The translations under genes and the position numbers were made by a program. Below the pieces are notes generated by a model. The model was given only the letters and a program-made list of their open reading frames with translations, had not been told where the DNA came from and did not search any database. From assembly GCA_047615865.1 (NCBI GenBank), contig JBLHIB010000001.1, positions 1-64,000 of the forward strand: a DNA stretch of 64,000 nucleotides, given 5' to 3'. Each line of letters opens with the position of its first letter. Positions within the stretch are counted from its first letter, which is position 1. This document shows, one piece after another, positions 19,289-28,157 of this stretch. The DNA is from JADFAK01 sp047615865 (lineage in GTDB: Bacteria > Bacteroidota > Bacteroidia > Flavobacteriales_D > Sanyastnellaceae).

Positions 19289-19370
19289 CATTTGAATCAA
19301 CTTTTATCCAAAACAGATGATTCATCCAGCCAATTTCCGGCGTCCAAACCAATTGATCATACAGAAGGAA

Positions 19371-19407
19371 ACCAAAATTCGTTTTGGTCTCGTGAATTAT
19401 GATTCAC
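19371..19407 (+). promoter_or_regulatory. Tandem hairpins in the fabH upstream region
   Basis: Two consecutive perfect inverted repeats: ACCAAAA-TTCG-TTTTGGT (19371-19388) and GTGAAT-TATG-ATTCAC (19392-19407), three bases apart, about 75 bases before the fabH ATG. The first has a TTCG tetraloop. There is no T-run, so they look like regulatory structure or operators rather than a terminator. Confidence 0.4.
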
Positions 19408-19480
19408 AATTATTCAGCTAGGAAGACAGAAAATGTATCTTAGCACCTTGTCTTAGACAAACCTTTAACCTGCAATACAC

Positions 19481-20482
19481 ATGACAAAACTGAATGCGGC
19501 CATTACCGCGGTTCACGGATATGTGCCTGAAGACATCATGACCAACCAAGATTTGGAGAAATTGGTCGATACAAATGACGAATGGATTCGAAGCCGCACT
19601 GGAATCGAAAAGCGTCATATTCTGAAAGGCGAAGGGAAGGGCACTTCCGACATGGCGGTAGAAGCCGTTCGTGGTCTTTGCGAAAAAAGAGGAATTGATC
19701 CAAATGAGATTGATTTGCTCATATGTGCAACAGTCACTCCTGATTTTACATTTCCTGCTACAGCAAATGTTATAACTGATAAAATTGGAGCCAAGAATGC
19801 TTGGGGCTTCGATATTATAGCGGCTTGTTCTGGTTTTATCTATGCTCTTTCGGTAGGCGCCCAATTCATTGAAACAGGCAAATACAAAAAAGTAGTCGTA
19901 GTAGGAGCGGATAAGATGTCCTCTATAATTGACTATCAAGACCGTACAACTTGTATTATTTTTGGTGATGGAGCAGGAGCAGTCTTGCTTGAAGGCAATG
20001 ACGAAGGTCTAGGAATCATTGATTCAGTGATGAAATCTGATGGTTCAGGAAGAGCTTTCCTTCACCAAAAAGCAGGAGGATCTGTAAAACCTGCATCTCA
20101 TGAGACTGTGGATGCAAGAGAACACGCTGTTTTCCAAGATGGTAAAACTGTATTTAAATATGCAGTAGTGAATATGGCTGAGGTATCCGTTCAGATTATG
20201 GAAAGAAATAACCTAACCTCTGAAGATATTACTTGGCTCGTTCCTCATCAAGCGAACAAGCGGATCATCGATGCAACTGCCAATAGAATGGGCATTCCAG
20301 AAGAAAAAGTCATGATGAATATTCATCGTTATGGCAATACAACGGCGGGTACAATACCTTTGTGTCTTTTCGATTGGGAGAAACAATTAAAAAAAGGCGA
20401 TAACCTAGTACTTTCCGCATTTGGTGGAGGATTCACTTGGGGTGCCGTTTACGTCAAGTGGGCATACGATAGTAAAGGTTAG
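19481..20482 (+). CDS. fabH: 3-oxoacyl-ACP synthase III (FabH)
   Basis: A 333-residue thiolase-fold condensing enzyme that starts fatty acid synthesis from acyl-CoA and malonyl-ACP. The Cys-His-Asn triad sits in IIAACSGFIYAL, VPHQANKRI and HRYGNTTAGT. The N-terminal DEWIRSRTGIEKRH is typical. The start is the ATG at 19481. PlsX, which often separates rpmF and fabH in other phyla, is absent here. AccB follows 43 bases after the stop and accC after that, making a malonyl-CoA supply operon. Confidence 0.96.
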   Translation: MTKLNAAITAVHGYVPEDIMTNQDLEKLVDTNDEWIRSRTGIEKRHILKGEGKGTSDMAVEAVRGLCEKRGIDPNEIDLLICATVTPDFTFPATANVITDKIGAKNAWGFDIIAACSGFIYALSVGAQFIETGKYKKVVVVGADKMSSIIDYQDRTTCIIFGDGAGAVLLEGNDEGLGIIDSVMKSDGSGRAFLHQKAGGSVKPASHETVDAREHAVFQDGKTVFKYAVVNMAEVSVQIMERNNLTSEDITWLVPHQANKRIIDATANRMGIPEEKVMMNIHRYGNTTAGTIPLCLFDWEKQLKKGDNLVLSAFGGGFTWGAVYVKWAYDSKG

Positions 20483-20525
20483 AGACCTATATTTACATTT
20501 CAAAGTAGAACAAACAAACAGACCT

Positions 20526-21023
20526 ATGAAGCTGGTTGAAATACAAGACCTAATTAAGTTCGTTTCAAGATCCGGAGTAAACGAGGTGGAAATCGAACAG
20601 AAAGATTTTAAGATCGTCATTAAAACCGACGGTCCTAAACGCAAAACAAAAGCATCTGACGAAATCCTAGTTCAGCAAGTTCCTGTTCAAGCGATGGCTC
20701 AGCAAATGCCTATGCAACAAGTTGTCGCTCCAGCCCCTATTGCTGTTGCAACAGCTCCTGCGCCTGTTGAAGAGACCAACAATTACATTGAGGTTAAATC
20801 ACCTATGATCGGAACATTCTATCGTTCTGCTTCACCAGACAAACCTTCTTTCGCGGAAGTTGGTGACCAGATCAAGCAAGGAGACGTTGTCTGCATCATC
20901 GAGGCGATGAAGCTTTTTAACGAAATTGAATCAGAAGTAACTGGTAAGATTGTCAAGATCCTCGCTGATGACAACTCTCCTGTAGAATATGATCAGCCTC
21001 TCTTTTTGGTCGATCCGTCATAA
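20526..21023 (+). CDS. accB: Biotin carboxyl carrier protein of acetyl-CoA carboxylase
   Basis: A 165-residue carrier. The N-terminal helix region MKLVEIQDLIKFVSRSGVNE is typical of AccB. A mobile linker rich in Pro, Ala, Gln and Met lies at about 45-85, and the biotinyl domain at 90-165 carries the acceptor lysine in EAMKLFNEI. I chose the ATG at 20526, because an upstream start would overlap the fabH end and add unrelated residues. AccC is 27 bases downstream. Confidence 0.95.
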   Translation: MKLVEIQDLIKFVSRSGVNEVEIEQKDFKIVIKTDGPKRKTKASDEILVQQVPVQAMAQQMPMQQVVAPAPIAVATAPAPVEETNNYIEVKSPMIGTFYRSASPDKPSFAEVGDQIKQGDVVCIIEAMKLFNEIESEVTGKIVKILADDNSPVEYDQPLFLVDPS

Positions 21024-21050
21024 TCTAAGTATACATCAGAAGCGCTAGCC

Positions 21051-22385
21051 ATGTTTAAGAAGATCCTGATTGCAAATCGCGGAGAGATCGCATTACGCGT
21101 TATCCGTACTTGTAAAGAAATGGGTATACAGACTGTTGCTGTATACTCTACTGCAGACGCAGATAGCCTGCATGTTAGATTCGCTGATGAGGCAGTTTGT
21201 ATAGGCCCCCCAGCAAGTTCTAAATCTTATTTGAGTATTCCGAATATTATTGCGGCAGCAGAAATTACAAATGCTGATGCGATCCATCCAGGTTATGGGT
21301 TCCTTTCTGAAAATGCACAATTCTCTAAAGTATGTCAAGAGAATAAGATCAAGTTCATCGGTGCAGGCCCAGAAATGATTGACGCTATGGGAGACAAAGC
21401 AAATGCCAAGGTAACCATGGCAGCTGCAGGTGTTCCCACTATCCCAGGTTCTGCGGGCCTATTGGCCGATTTTGACGACGCCAAAAAGACGGCCAATGAG
21501 ATTGGATATCCTGTCATGCTCAAAGCCACTGCCGGAGGTGGTGGAAAAGGTATGAAAATGTGCATCGACGACGAGGATCTAGCCGATGGCTGGGAATCAA
21601 CTCGTAGAGAATCAGCAGCTGCTTTCGGAAATAATGATATGTACATGGAGAAGTTCATAGTCGAACCTCGCCACATTGAAATACAGATAGCTGGAGATAG
21701 GAAAGGAAATGCCTGTCACCTATCTGAACGTGACTGCAGTATTCAGCGCCGTCATCAAAAATTGGTAGAAGAAACTCCTTCTCCATTTATGACCGATGAG
21801 CTGCGAGAGAAAATGGGCCAAGCTGCTATTCTAGCCGCCGAATCAGTTAAATACGAAGGTGTTGGAACTATTGAATTTCTTGTAGACAAGAATCGAGATT
21901 TTTACTTCATGGAAATGAATACTCGAATTCAAGTAGAGCACACCATTACCGAAGAAGTTATCAATTACGATTTGATCAAAGAACAGATCAAATTGGCCTC
22001 TGGTAAAGATATTTCTGGAAGAAATTATTATCCCAAAATGCATGCGATTCAGTGCCGAATCAACGCTGAGGATCCGAATCGAAATTTCATTCCGAGCCCA
22101 GGACGAATAACAGATTACCACGCTCCAGGCGGACATGGAATACGAATCGACACGCACGTTTATGCGGGGTACACAATTCCTCCATATTATGATTCAATGA
22201 TTTCTAAGTTGATAACCGTAGCGCAAACCCGTGAGGAAGCAATCACAAAAATGCAAAGGGCTCTTGACGAATACATCATTGAAGGTGTGAAAACAACTAT
22301 TCCATTTCACCAGAAATTGATGAAAGACGAAAACTTTCGAGCAGGTAATTTCACAACAAACTTTATGGATACATTTAAAATGTAA
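21051..22385 (+). CDS. accC: Biotin carboxylase subunit of acetyl-CoA carboxylase
   Basis: A 444-residue ATP-grasp enzyme carboxylating biotin on AccB. The N-terminal FKKILIANRGEIALRVIRTC, the glycine-rich ATP lid GGGGKGMKM, the ERDCSIQRRHQKLVEE segment and the catalytic MNTRIQVEHTITEE are all present. Length is standard. It ends one base before the stop of the convergent rfaE2, with no terminator hairpin visible between them. Confidence 0.97.
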   Translation: MFKKILIANRGEIALRVIRTCKEMGIQTVAVYSTADADSLHVRFADEAVCIGPPASSKSYLSIPNIIAAAEITNADAIHPGYGFLSENAQFSKVCQENKIKFIGAGPEMIDAMGDKANAKVTMAAAGVPTIPGSAGLLADFDDAKKTANEIGYPVMLKATAGGGGKGMKMCIDDEDLADGWESTRRESAAAFGNNDMYMEKFIVEPRHIEIQIAGDRKGNACHLSERDCSIQRRHQKLVEETPSPFMTDELREKMGQAAILAAESVKYEGVGTIEFLVDKNRDFYFMEMNTRIQVEHTITEEVINYDLIKEQIKLASGKDISGRNYYPKMHAIQCRINAEDPNRNFIPSPGRITDYHAPGGHGIRIDTHVYAGYTIPPYYDSMISKLITVAQTREEAITKMQRALDEYIIEGVKTTIPFHQKLMKDENFRAGNFTTNFMDTFKM

Positions 22386-22386
22386 T

Positions 22387-22887
22387 TCAGGATTTCCCCG
22401 AATTCAATTTTGAAAGAATATTGGTTGTAGAGAAGCCTTCGACAAGTGCGAGGGCTTCTACTCTTCCCCCAGCCTCAATTACTTCTACCGAGCCCACAAT
22501 ATATCTTGGATCGTTCGCATCAGTGACGCTCGCATCATAATCCCCTCCCTTCACTAGAATACCTGGTAAAAGATCCTTGATGATATGCAGTGGAGTATCT
22601 TCTCCGAACATCACCACCGCATCCACTGGTTTTAACGTATCAATGATTTGACATCTAGCCCTCTCAGGATTAATCGGCCTTTCTGGAGCCTTATTCAATC
22701 GACGCACAGAAGCATCGTCATTGACTCCGACTATCAACCTATCCCCCAATGCTTTAGCACGACTTAAATAATCTACATGGCCAACATGCAGAATGTCAAA
22801 TACTCCATTCGTGAAGACAACTTTCTCGCCGTTAGACTTCCATTTTTCGAGTTCTGTCTTAATATCGTTAAGTGAATAGGACTTCAT
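22387..22887 (-). CDS. rfaE2: D-glycero-beta-D-manno-heptose 1-phosphate adenylyltransferase (RfaE2)
   Basis: A 166-residue nucleotidyltransferase that makes ADP-heptose for the lipopolysaccharide core. The cytidylyltransferase-like fold shows FTNGVFDILHVGHVDYL, with HVGH as the HxGH motif, and later GDYD. This is the stand-alone C-terminal half of HldE; the kinase half is not here. Its ATG overlaps the UPF0104 stop (ATGA), so the two are translationally coupled. Confidence 0.93.
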   Translation of the reverse strand: MKSYSLNDIKTELEKWKSNGEKVVFTNGVFDILHVGHVDYLSRAKALGDRLIVGVNDDASVRRLNKAPERPINPERARCQIIDTLKPVDAVVMFGEDTPLHIIKDLLPGILVKGGDYDASVTDANDPRYIVGSVEVIEAGGRVEALALVEGFSTTNILSKLNSGKS

Positions 22888-24182
22888 GATTTTTTATCTA
22901 ATGCACGGTCTCGTTTGATTTGATAAGCCATTAGAAATAAGTAACCAATACCTCCGCCAACTATGATCATCGCTGTCTGCGTAAGCCAAATTACATTTGC
23001 AACAGCAAAACCTAAAGTTCCAGATAGGCCCAGAGCAATAAACCCAAGCTTTACTGCCCAATGGTAAGAACCAATACCTCCAGGTGCTGGCAATACCATT
23101 CCAAAGCCTCCAGCAACCATAACGAACAAAGCGTCAAAAACAGACATTGAGCTCGTAGCATCTATACTCTTGTAAATGACGAATGCCATCAAGAAATACA
23201 TGGTCCAAATAAAACCTGTATGAAAGATAAACAAAGCTCTTCGCTTCATTTTCATGACAGCTTTTAACCCTTCAGCTACACCCAAGAGAAATTGGACAAT
23301 TTTTTTATAAATGCCGGTTGATTGAATTTTCCTCCTAAGTGCAAATATCACAGCCAGTATAACCACGAATGCAATTCCTAAATATATGAATAGAGAAAGA
23401 CTTGCATCACCACCTTGGCTGCTTCCAAATACATCATCCATAATATTCCTAAAGGCCTGAAGGTTTGTTACTAAAGCCAGAAAGGTAAAAATAAAGAGCA
23501 TAACAAAATCGATAACCCGCTCGCTTATTACCGTTCCAAAAAGTTTGTCAACAGGAATATTATCTGTTTGATTTAAAGCTCCACAGCGGGCGATTTCACC
23601 TGACCGTGGCACAAAAGTATTTGCAAAATAAGCGAACGCAACGGCATGTATGCTGTTCCACATTTTGGGCTTATACCCCATTGGCTCCAACATGAGCAAC
23701 CAACGAGCTCCACGAGAAGCTATTGCTAAATATCCCAGAATAATCGAAAGTAATATACCCCACCAATTCGCTCTGGACATGTCACGAATCAACTCGTCTG
23801 TTCTGTCTACACCTTTTACCGCAACACTAAAATCTTCTGAAGAAGAATCAAACCGAAGAACATAGGCTCCTTCCGGCAGGCACACAGAATAGTTAATTTG
23901 ACCTCGCTTTTGATCGGCCATCAATTCAAGCGGAAAAGACTCTAAATTATTTTGGGAGGAAAGTGTACAAGGAATTTTTCCACCTCCTTGGTCAGCAATA
24001 GATACTTCAACAAATCCTCCAGTTCCACAATCTGCCAAGCCAGATCCAATGACGAACTCAACCGTCTTTGTATCAGCGCTCAATGTGCCTTGCGTGATAT
24101 CCTGAGTTGCCAAATAGAACAGATACACTCCTATTCCAAGGAACAAGATGTACTTAATGGTATTCTTGATTTTTTTATTCAA
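22884..24182 (-). CDS. UPF0104 / lysylphosphatidylglycerol synthase-type membrane protein with extra domain
   Basis: A 432-residue inner-membrane protein. The membrane core (about 140-425) has the UPF0104 pattern: NWWGILLSIILGYLAIASRGARWLLMLEPMGYKP, AFAYFANTFVPRSGEIARC and VLPAPGGIGSYHWAV. Family members include membrane-embedded halves of lipid aminoacyl transferases and lipid flippases; function here is unknown. Odd: after the first membrane segment (9-25) there is a soluble, probably extracytoplasmic segment of about 110 residues (30-138) with cysteines at 52, 72 and 101, which the usual family version lacks. It starts with TTG at 24182, and no ATG precedes the first membrane helix. It follows panD by three bases and overlaps rfaE2. 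Confidence 0.85.
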   Translation of the reverse strand: MNKKIKNTIKYILFLGIGVYLFYLATQDITQGTLSADTKTVEFVIGSGLADCGTGGFVEVSIADQGGGKIPCTLSSQNNLESFPLELMADQKRGQINYSVCLPEGAYVLRFDSSSEDFSVAVKGVDRTDELIRDMSRANWWGILLSIILGYLAIASRGARWLLMLEPMGYKPKMWNSIHAVAFAYFANTFVPRSGEIARCGALNQTDNIPVDKLFGTVISERVIDFVMLFIFTFLALVTNLQAFRNIMDDVFGSSQGGDASLSLFIYLGIAFVVILAVIFALRRKIQSTGIYKKIVQFLLGVAEGLKAVMKMKRRALFIFHTGFIWTMYFLMAFVIYKSIDATSSMSVFDALFVMVAGGFGMVLPAPGGIGSYHWAVKLGFIALGLSGTLGFAVANVIWLTQTAMIIVGGGIGYLFLMAYQIKRDRALDKKS

Positions 24183-24185
24183 GTA

Positions 24186-24536
24186 CTAGCGTAATGTGTT
24201 AGTTTCTGTATCAGGGAAAATAACGGTGGGTTTGAATGTTTTCGCCTCTTCTGGATCCATTGTCGCATAGGTGATCAAAATAACGATATCTCCGACAGCT
24301 ACTTTGCGCGCAGCCGGACCATTCAGGCATATTTCTCCAGCACCTCTTTCGCCATTGATGGTGTATGTTTCAAGCCGCTCACCATTGTTGATGTTAACAA
24401 TTTGAATCTTTTCTCCCTCAATAATATTTGCAGCTTCCATCAACAAAGGATCAATAGTGATACTTCCAATATAATGAAGGTCAGCTTCTGTGACTTTCAC
24501 CTGATGGATCTTGCTTTTCATTACCTCTATAAACAT
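24186..24536 (-). CDS. panD: Aspartate 1-decarboxylase proenzyme
   Basis: A 116-residue pyruvoyl enzyme making beta-alanine for pantothenate. Self-cleavage is expected at Gly24-Ser25 in HYIGSITID, and the remaining core (INGERGAGEICLNGPAARKVAVGD) is fully typical. The start MFIEVMKSKIHQVKVTEAD matches the conserved N-terminus, so the ATG at 24536 is secure. A TAATTTTG promoter motif ends only four bases before this ATG, predicting a message with almost no leader. It heads the panD-UPF0104-rfaE2 run. Confidence 0.96.
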   Translation of the reverse strand: MFIEVMKSKIHQVKVTEADLHYIGSITIDPLLMEAANIIEGEKIQIVNINNGERLETYTINGERGAGEICLNGPAARKVAVGDIVILITYATMDPEEAKTFKPTVIFPDTETNTLR

Positions 24537-24540
24537 CCTA

Positions 24541-24548
24541 CAAAATTA
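24541..24548 (-). promoter_or_regulatory. -7 promoter box four bases before panD ATG (leaderless candidate)
   Basis: On the minus strand TAATTTTG is followed by TAGG and then the panD ATG. With the usual distance from this box to the transcription start, the message would begin at or next to the start codon. Confidence 0.4.
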
Positions 24549-24595
24549 ACCTTTTGAAGTTAGATTTTACCTTATCGATCTCAAAGATCCCGTCG

Positions 24596-26497
24596 TCAGT
24601 CTTCAACATGAATTTTTATTTCTGTTCGCCTATTCAAAGCATGCAACTCTTCCGAACAATCAACTTCATCCGTACATTGATTTAGCAGCAATTGCTCGCC
24701 ATATCCAATACTATGGATTCTAGCCGAATTCACCCCTGTAGACACTAAAAAGTCTTTCGCGAGAAGCGCTCTCCTATTCGATAATTTCAAGTTGTAATCA
24801 AACTCTCCTCTGCTATCTGTATGGCTCGATAGCTCAATTGAAATCAACGGATTGTTCTCCAATATCGACCCCAACTGCTCGAGTTGTCCTTGAGCAATTG
24901 AATTTATCGCAATGCTATCAAACTGATAATAAATGTTGCGAATTATAAATACCTCATCATTCGCAATGTAAATTGGTTTCTGATATTCATCCATCAATTG
25001 AATCGAATGCTCATCTGTAAGTTTCTGATAGCTCGCAGCACCATTGACAAAGGGGATCTCCAAATTCTCCTCACCATCATCAATTATCATTCTCACAGTT
25101 TTGCCATCTTCAGCTACTTTGAATTGGTAATTACGCAATGGTCGCAGCTCATCAAATTGGAATCTACCTTCATTGGTTGTGTAAGTTAGAGCAAGCAACT
25201 CACCAACATCGTTGGTCACATAGATCAACTCTCCTTCTCCTATATCGCCTGGGTCTTCCACAAATATTTGTCCTTGGATAGACACTTTTAGCATACTGTC
25301 ATCAGGATTATCTAGCTTTTTAAGACCACCAACATTGTCGCCTTTTAATAACTCAAAATAAAACTGACCGTCTTTCCCTGGTCTATAAGTCTTGATGATT
25401 TCTCCGTCCCCATTTTTTACGTAAACAACCGATTTCGATAAAACATCATCCTCAACACCCGACACATACACGTTGTAGTGTCTCTTGAAACTCAAATTAT
25501 TCAGCTCCATATCACCCGTTTCATTCGATACTCCGCTGAAAACTATTTCACCCAGGGCATTTATAAATTGCAATTTCACATCACGAAGTGGTTCTCCCAG
25601 ACATTCAATAGACGCCGTAAAACCATCAATTTTTTCAAGTTTCTCTCGCAGCAAATAAATATCGTCACCACCTGAACCACCTTCTCGTGAACTTGTCAAA
25701 AATACGGTCTCTGCATTCAGAAAAACACATTGCATATCATCACCCGTGCTATTGAAAGGTGGCGGTAATTTTGATGTCACCCTCCATTGATCTTGTTTGG
25801 CAGTATAAAACAGATCATATTTTTCCGCTCCTTGTCGATTGCTGGAAAAGTATATGTCATTTACTAGAAATGTTGGGAAAATCTCATTTTCAGTCGTATT
25901 GATCTCGTTGCCCAACCAGACTGGTTCACTCCAAGCGTCACCTAACAAGTTGCAATACCACAAGTCCATTTTTCCTATTCCACCCGGGCGATCTGATGAA
26001 AAGACCAGTACATCCCCTTTTTCATTTAGGGCTGGATGCGCAGAGTTAAAATCGGCTAAATTCAAAAGCAGCGGTGCAGGTGTTTCCCAATCACCCTGGC
26101 TATATTTTGACTTGAATAGGTGAATTGCATTGTTATCGTTACCGCCATAATCAGCAGCTGATGAGAAGTATAGAACACTGTCTTTTAATGAAAAACAGGT
26201 CGTGCCATCGTCGAATTTTGGGTGATTGAATGGAAATGATTCTTCTAGTACCAGTTCATTAAAAGATGCACCCTTACGGGCAAATGTCATGTCGTAGTTC
26301 AACTTGCGAATTTTACCACGATCATCATATGCCGCTTTTTCGCTAAGCTGGGCAATCAAAAGTCTCCCCATAACAGTACCACATACCATTTGATTGTCCT
26401 CGGTATTGAATTGGCCCAGAGAATCAACTTCAAAGACAAGCTGCGCGCAGCCAAGATGCGCCACAAAGGCAAAGAATATGGTGAGCAATCGCCTCAT
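24596..26497 (-). CDS. OmpA-family protein with PD40 repeats, T9SS-associated (PorE/SprE-cluster type)
   Basis: A 633-residue envelope protein. A signal peptide ends near GCAQ (possibly a lipoprotein, but the lipobox is poor). Residues about 90-280 contain PD40/WD40-like blades (HPALNEKGDVLVFSSDRPGG; IYFSSNRQGAEKYDLFY). Carboxypeptidase-regulatory-like sandwiches follow, then a C-terminal OmpA peptidoglycan-binding domain (about 520-633) with ISIELSSHTDSRGEFDYN and LSNRRALLAKDFL, which retain the Asp and Arg that bind diaminopimelate. It should tether a surface complex to the cell wall. It is last in an operon with PorP/SprF and a type B cargo; start and stop overlap as ATGA. Confidence 0.88.
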   Translation of the reverse strand: MRRLLTIFFAFVAHLGCAQLVFEVDSLGQFNTEDNQMVCGTVMGRLLIAQLSEKAAYDDRGKIRKLNYDMTFARKGASFNELVLEESFPFNHPKFDDGTTCFSLKDSVLYFSSAADYGGNDNNAIHLFKSKYSQGDWETPAPLLLNLADFNSAHPALNEKGDVLVFSSDRPGGIGKMDLWYCNLLGDAWSEPVWLGNEINTTENEIFPTFLVNDIYFSSNRQGAEKYDLFYTAKQDQWRVTSKLPPPFNSTGDDMQCVFLNAETVFLTSSREGGSGGDDIYLLREKLEKIDGFTASIECLGEPLRDVKLQFINALGEIVFSGVSNETGDMELNNLSFKRHYNVYVSGVEDDVLSKSVVYVKNGDGEIIKTYRPGKDGQFYFELLKGDNVGGLKKLDNPDDSMLKVSIQGQIFVEDPGDIGEGELIYVTNDVGELLALTYTTNEGRFQFDELRPLRNYQFKVAEDGKTVRMIIDDGEENLEIPFVNGAASYQKLTDEHSIQLMDEYQKPIYIANDEVFIIRNIYYQFDSIAINSIAQGQLEQLGSILENNPLISIELSSHTDSRGEFDYNLKLSNRRALLAKDFLVSTGVNSARIHSIGYGEQLLLNQCTDEVDCSEELHALNRRTEIKIHVED

Positions 26498-27447
26498 CGA
26501 AAGTATCTGATTGATGCTTGGTCGATGCCGGACTTTCCAAAAACATAGGATAAAAATAATTCGTGGCTCCCCGATTCGTATCCAGCCAATTTCGACACCG
26601 TGAAGTCATAAGAGTATCCTGCCTGAAAACGCTCTGAAAATCTAAACTGAAGCAAGCCGTAGGCGGAAGAATTGTATCGATAGCCGCCGCCAATCCAAAT
26701 TTTATTTTTCAGCAGTAAAGCCAATCCAAGATCGCCATCTGACTGTCCATTCACGGCCTCTCGCCAAACGATAGATGGTTTGATCGCTACCTGATCATTG
26801 AGTTCAATAACCAATCCACCCATGAGTGTAAATACTGGCTGAAGATCGTAGTTCGAATCAGCATATAATTTGGGAGAGTTGAGGTTATCTCCTTGCACAC
26901 CCACATACCAAAAATCAGTTATGTAGAACAGTCCACCAGAAAGATTCACCGCGTTTCCGCTTCTTCCAATGTAGTCTAGTCCTATTTCTTCGAATTGCGT
27001 TATCAATCTATCCGATCGGATTTTTTGATTTAGCCATCCAGCGCCGAGTCCAAATCTCAATGATCCATCTCCAAGAGTTACTGCATATGAAGCGGCCAAC
27101 TTTCCAGAAAATCGCTGTTGTGCTCCCAATCGATCGTACATCAATTTGCCGCCAAGGCTTAATTTTTTATAGACCGGACTATGAATGCTTAGAAATTGTG
27201 TTGACGGACTCCCTTCGAAACCCACCCATTGCTCACGCAGTCTAACCGTTGTATTGATTCCTTCGGAATGACCAGCAAAGGCCTCATTCGATCCGAATAA
27301 ATCAAAATGCCCCTGAGTATAGAGCCAATCTTGTTGCGCGTTTAAGTCAGTCAAAAACAAGAGAAGAACAAAGCTAGCGCATACCCGAATCCATCCATGT
27401 GTATACGGATAGCGCTGCCTTGTATTTCCATTCACTAATAATATCAT
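26494..27447 (-). CDS. PorP/SprF-family type IX secretion membrane protein
   Basis: A 317-residue outer-membrane protein. Residues about 20-38 form a signal peptide ending LNAQ. The PorP/SprF hallmarks follow: QDWLYTQGHFDLFGSNEAFAG, then VRLREQWVGFEGSPSTQFLSIHSPV. The rest is alternating beta strands ending in AGYSYDFTVSKLAGYESGSHELFLSYVFG, as in other family members. In gliding flavobacteria, SprF-type proteins are needed to export or attach the neighbouring type B cargo. It lies between that cargo and the OmpA protein, overlapping both by four bases. Confidence 0.92.
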   Translation of the reverse strand: MILLVNGNTRQRYPYTHGWIRVCASFVLLLFLTDLNAQQDWLYTQGHFDLFGSNEAFAGHSEGINTTVRLREQWVGFEGSPSTQFLSIHSPVYKKLSLGGKLMYDRLGAQQRFSGKLAASYAVTLGDGSLRFGLGAGWLNQKIRSDRLITQFEEIGLDYIGRSGNAVNLSGGLFYITDFWYVGVQGDNLNSPKLYADSNYDLQPVFTLMGGLVIELNDQVAIKPSIVWREAVNGQSDGDLGLALLLKNKIWIGGGYRYNSSAYGLLQFRFSERFQAGYSYDFTVSKLAGYESGSHELFLSYVFGKSGIDQASIRYFR

Positions 27448-28157
27448 CTCATCAATTCGATAAATCCATTTTTTGAGAACTCACCTGATTCAAAAACATA
27501 GTAGTACACTCCAGCTGGCAATAGATCACCACTATTAGAAACTCCAGAAAAAACGCGATCAGCGTTGTTGTAATCAAGAACTTCCCAGACCAAGTCACCC
27601 CAACGCGAGAAGACTGATACCGTGTTATTCGCATGTGCACTGAATTCGATGTTTTCAATGATCCAGTGATCATTAAGATCATCCCCATTTGGCGAAAAGC
27701 CAGAAAAAAACTGAATATCACATAAAGAAAGTTCTTCGAAATTCACTACAATACTGTCCATAAGAAAACAACCATCACCTATCACAAGAAGCTGATATTG
27801 TCCTTCCGCTAATGTCACTTGATTATCTCCGAGCTCTTCCCCATCGATAAAAATTGTTGCGGCGGGACATTGTAGAAGATCAATAGAGAAAACTGCTGCA
27901 TCTTCACCTGCACAAGCTGGAAGAAGAAGCTCAGTGAGAGGTTCAACGAAATCGTTCGGTGGTTGTTGAAAGCCTTGGGAAATCATTCCGTTGACATTGG
28001 ATTCTGTCGTATGCTCAGGTTGACCAGCTGTCGAGGAAATCAACAAACTACCGGAACCTTCGATTGCTGCAGTCCCAATCACCTGGCGATCCAGCGTAAC
28101 CTGGCCCAAGGCCAAAAAATGGCATAAAACAAGAGATATGATGGCTACTAGCTTCAT
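27444..28157 (-). CDS. Small type B T9SS cargo protein (gliding-motility C-terminal domain)
   Basis: A 237-residue secreted protein. A signal peptide (LVLCHFLALGQ) is followed by a short N-terminal part with ISSTAGQPEHTTESNVNGMISQGF, a stretch I know from T9SS-exported proteins. The C-terminal ~90 residues are a type B sorting domain (FFSGFSPNGDDLNDHWIIENI; VSVFSRWGDLVWEV; LPAGVYYYVFE). It is unusually small for this class. It is preceded by the tail-fibre-like gene with a TAATG overlap and followed by PorP/SprF with ATGA, so it is almost certainly the substrate of that partner. Function unknown; probably a surface adhesin or anchor. Confidence 0.87.
   Translation of the reverse strand: MKLVAIISLVLCHFLALGQVTLDRQVIGTAAIEGSGSLLISSTAGQPEHTTESNVNGMISQGFQQPPNDFVEPLTELLLPACAGEDAAVFSIDLLQCPAATIFIDGEELGDNQVTLAEGQYQLLVIGDGCFLMDSIVVNFEELSLCDIQFFSGFSPNGDDLNDHWIIENIEFSAHANNTVSVFSRWGDLVWEVLDYNNADRVFSGVSNSGDLLPAGVYYYVFESGEFSKNGFIELMR

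Noticed and set aside
19235..19480. A missing plsX gene between rpmF and fabH
   Set aside because: The rpmF-fabH neighbourhood without plsX is the arrangement I recall for flavobacteria, so it is not a deletion.
21335..21676. A minus-strand frame of 113 codons
   Set aside because: It is antisense to the conserved ATP-grasp core of accC; a codon-bias shadow.
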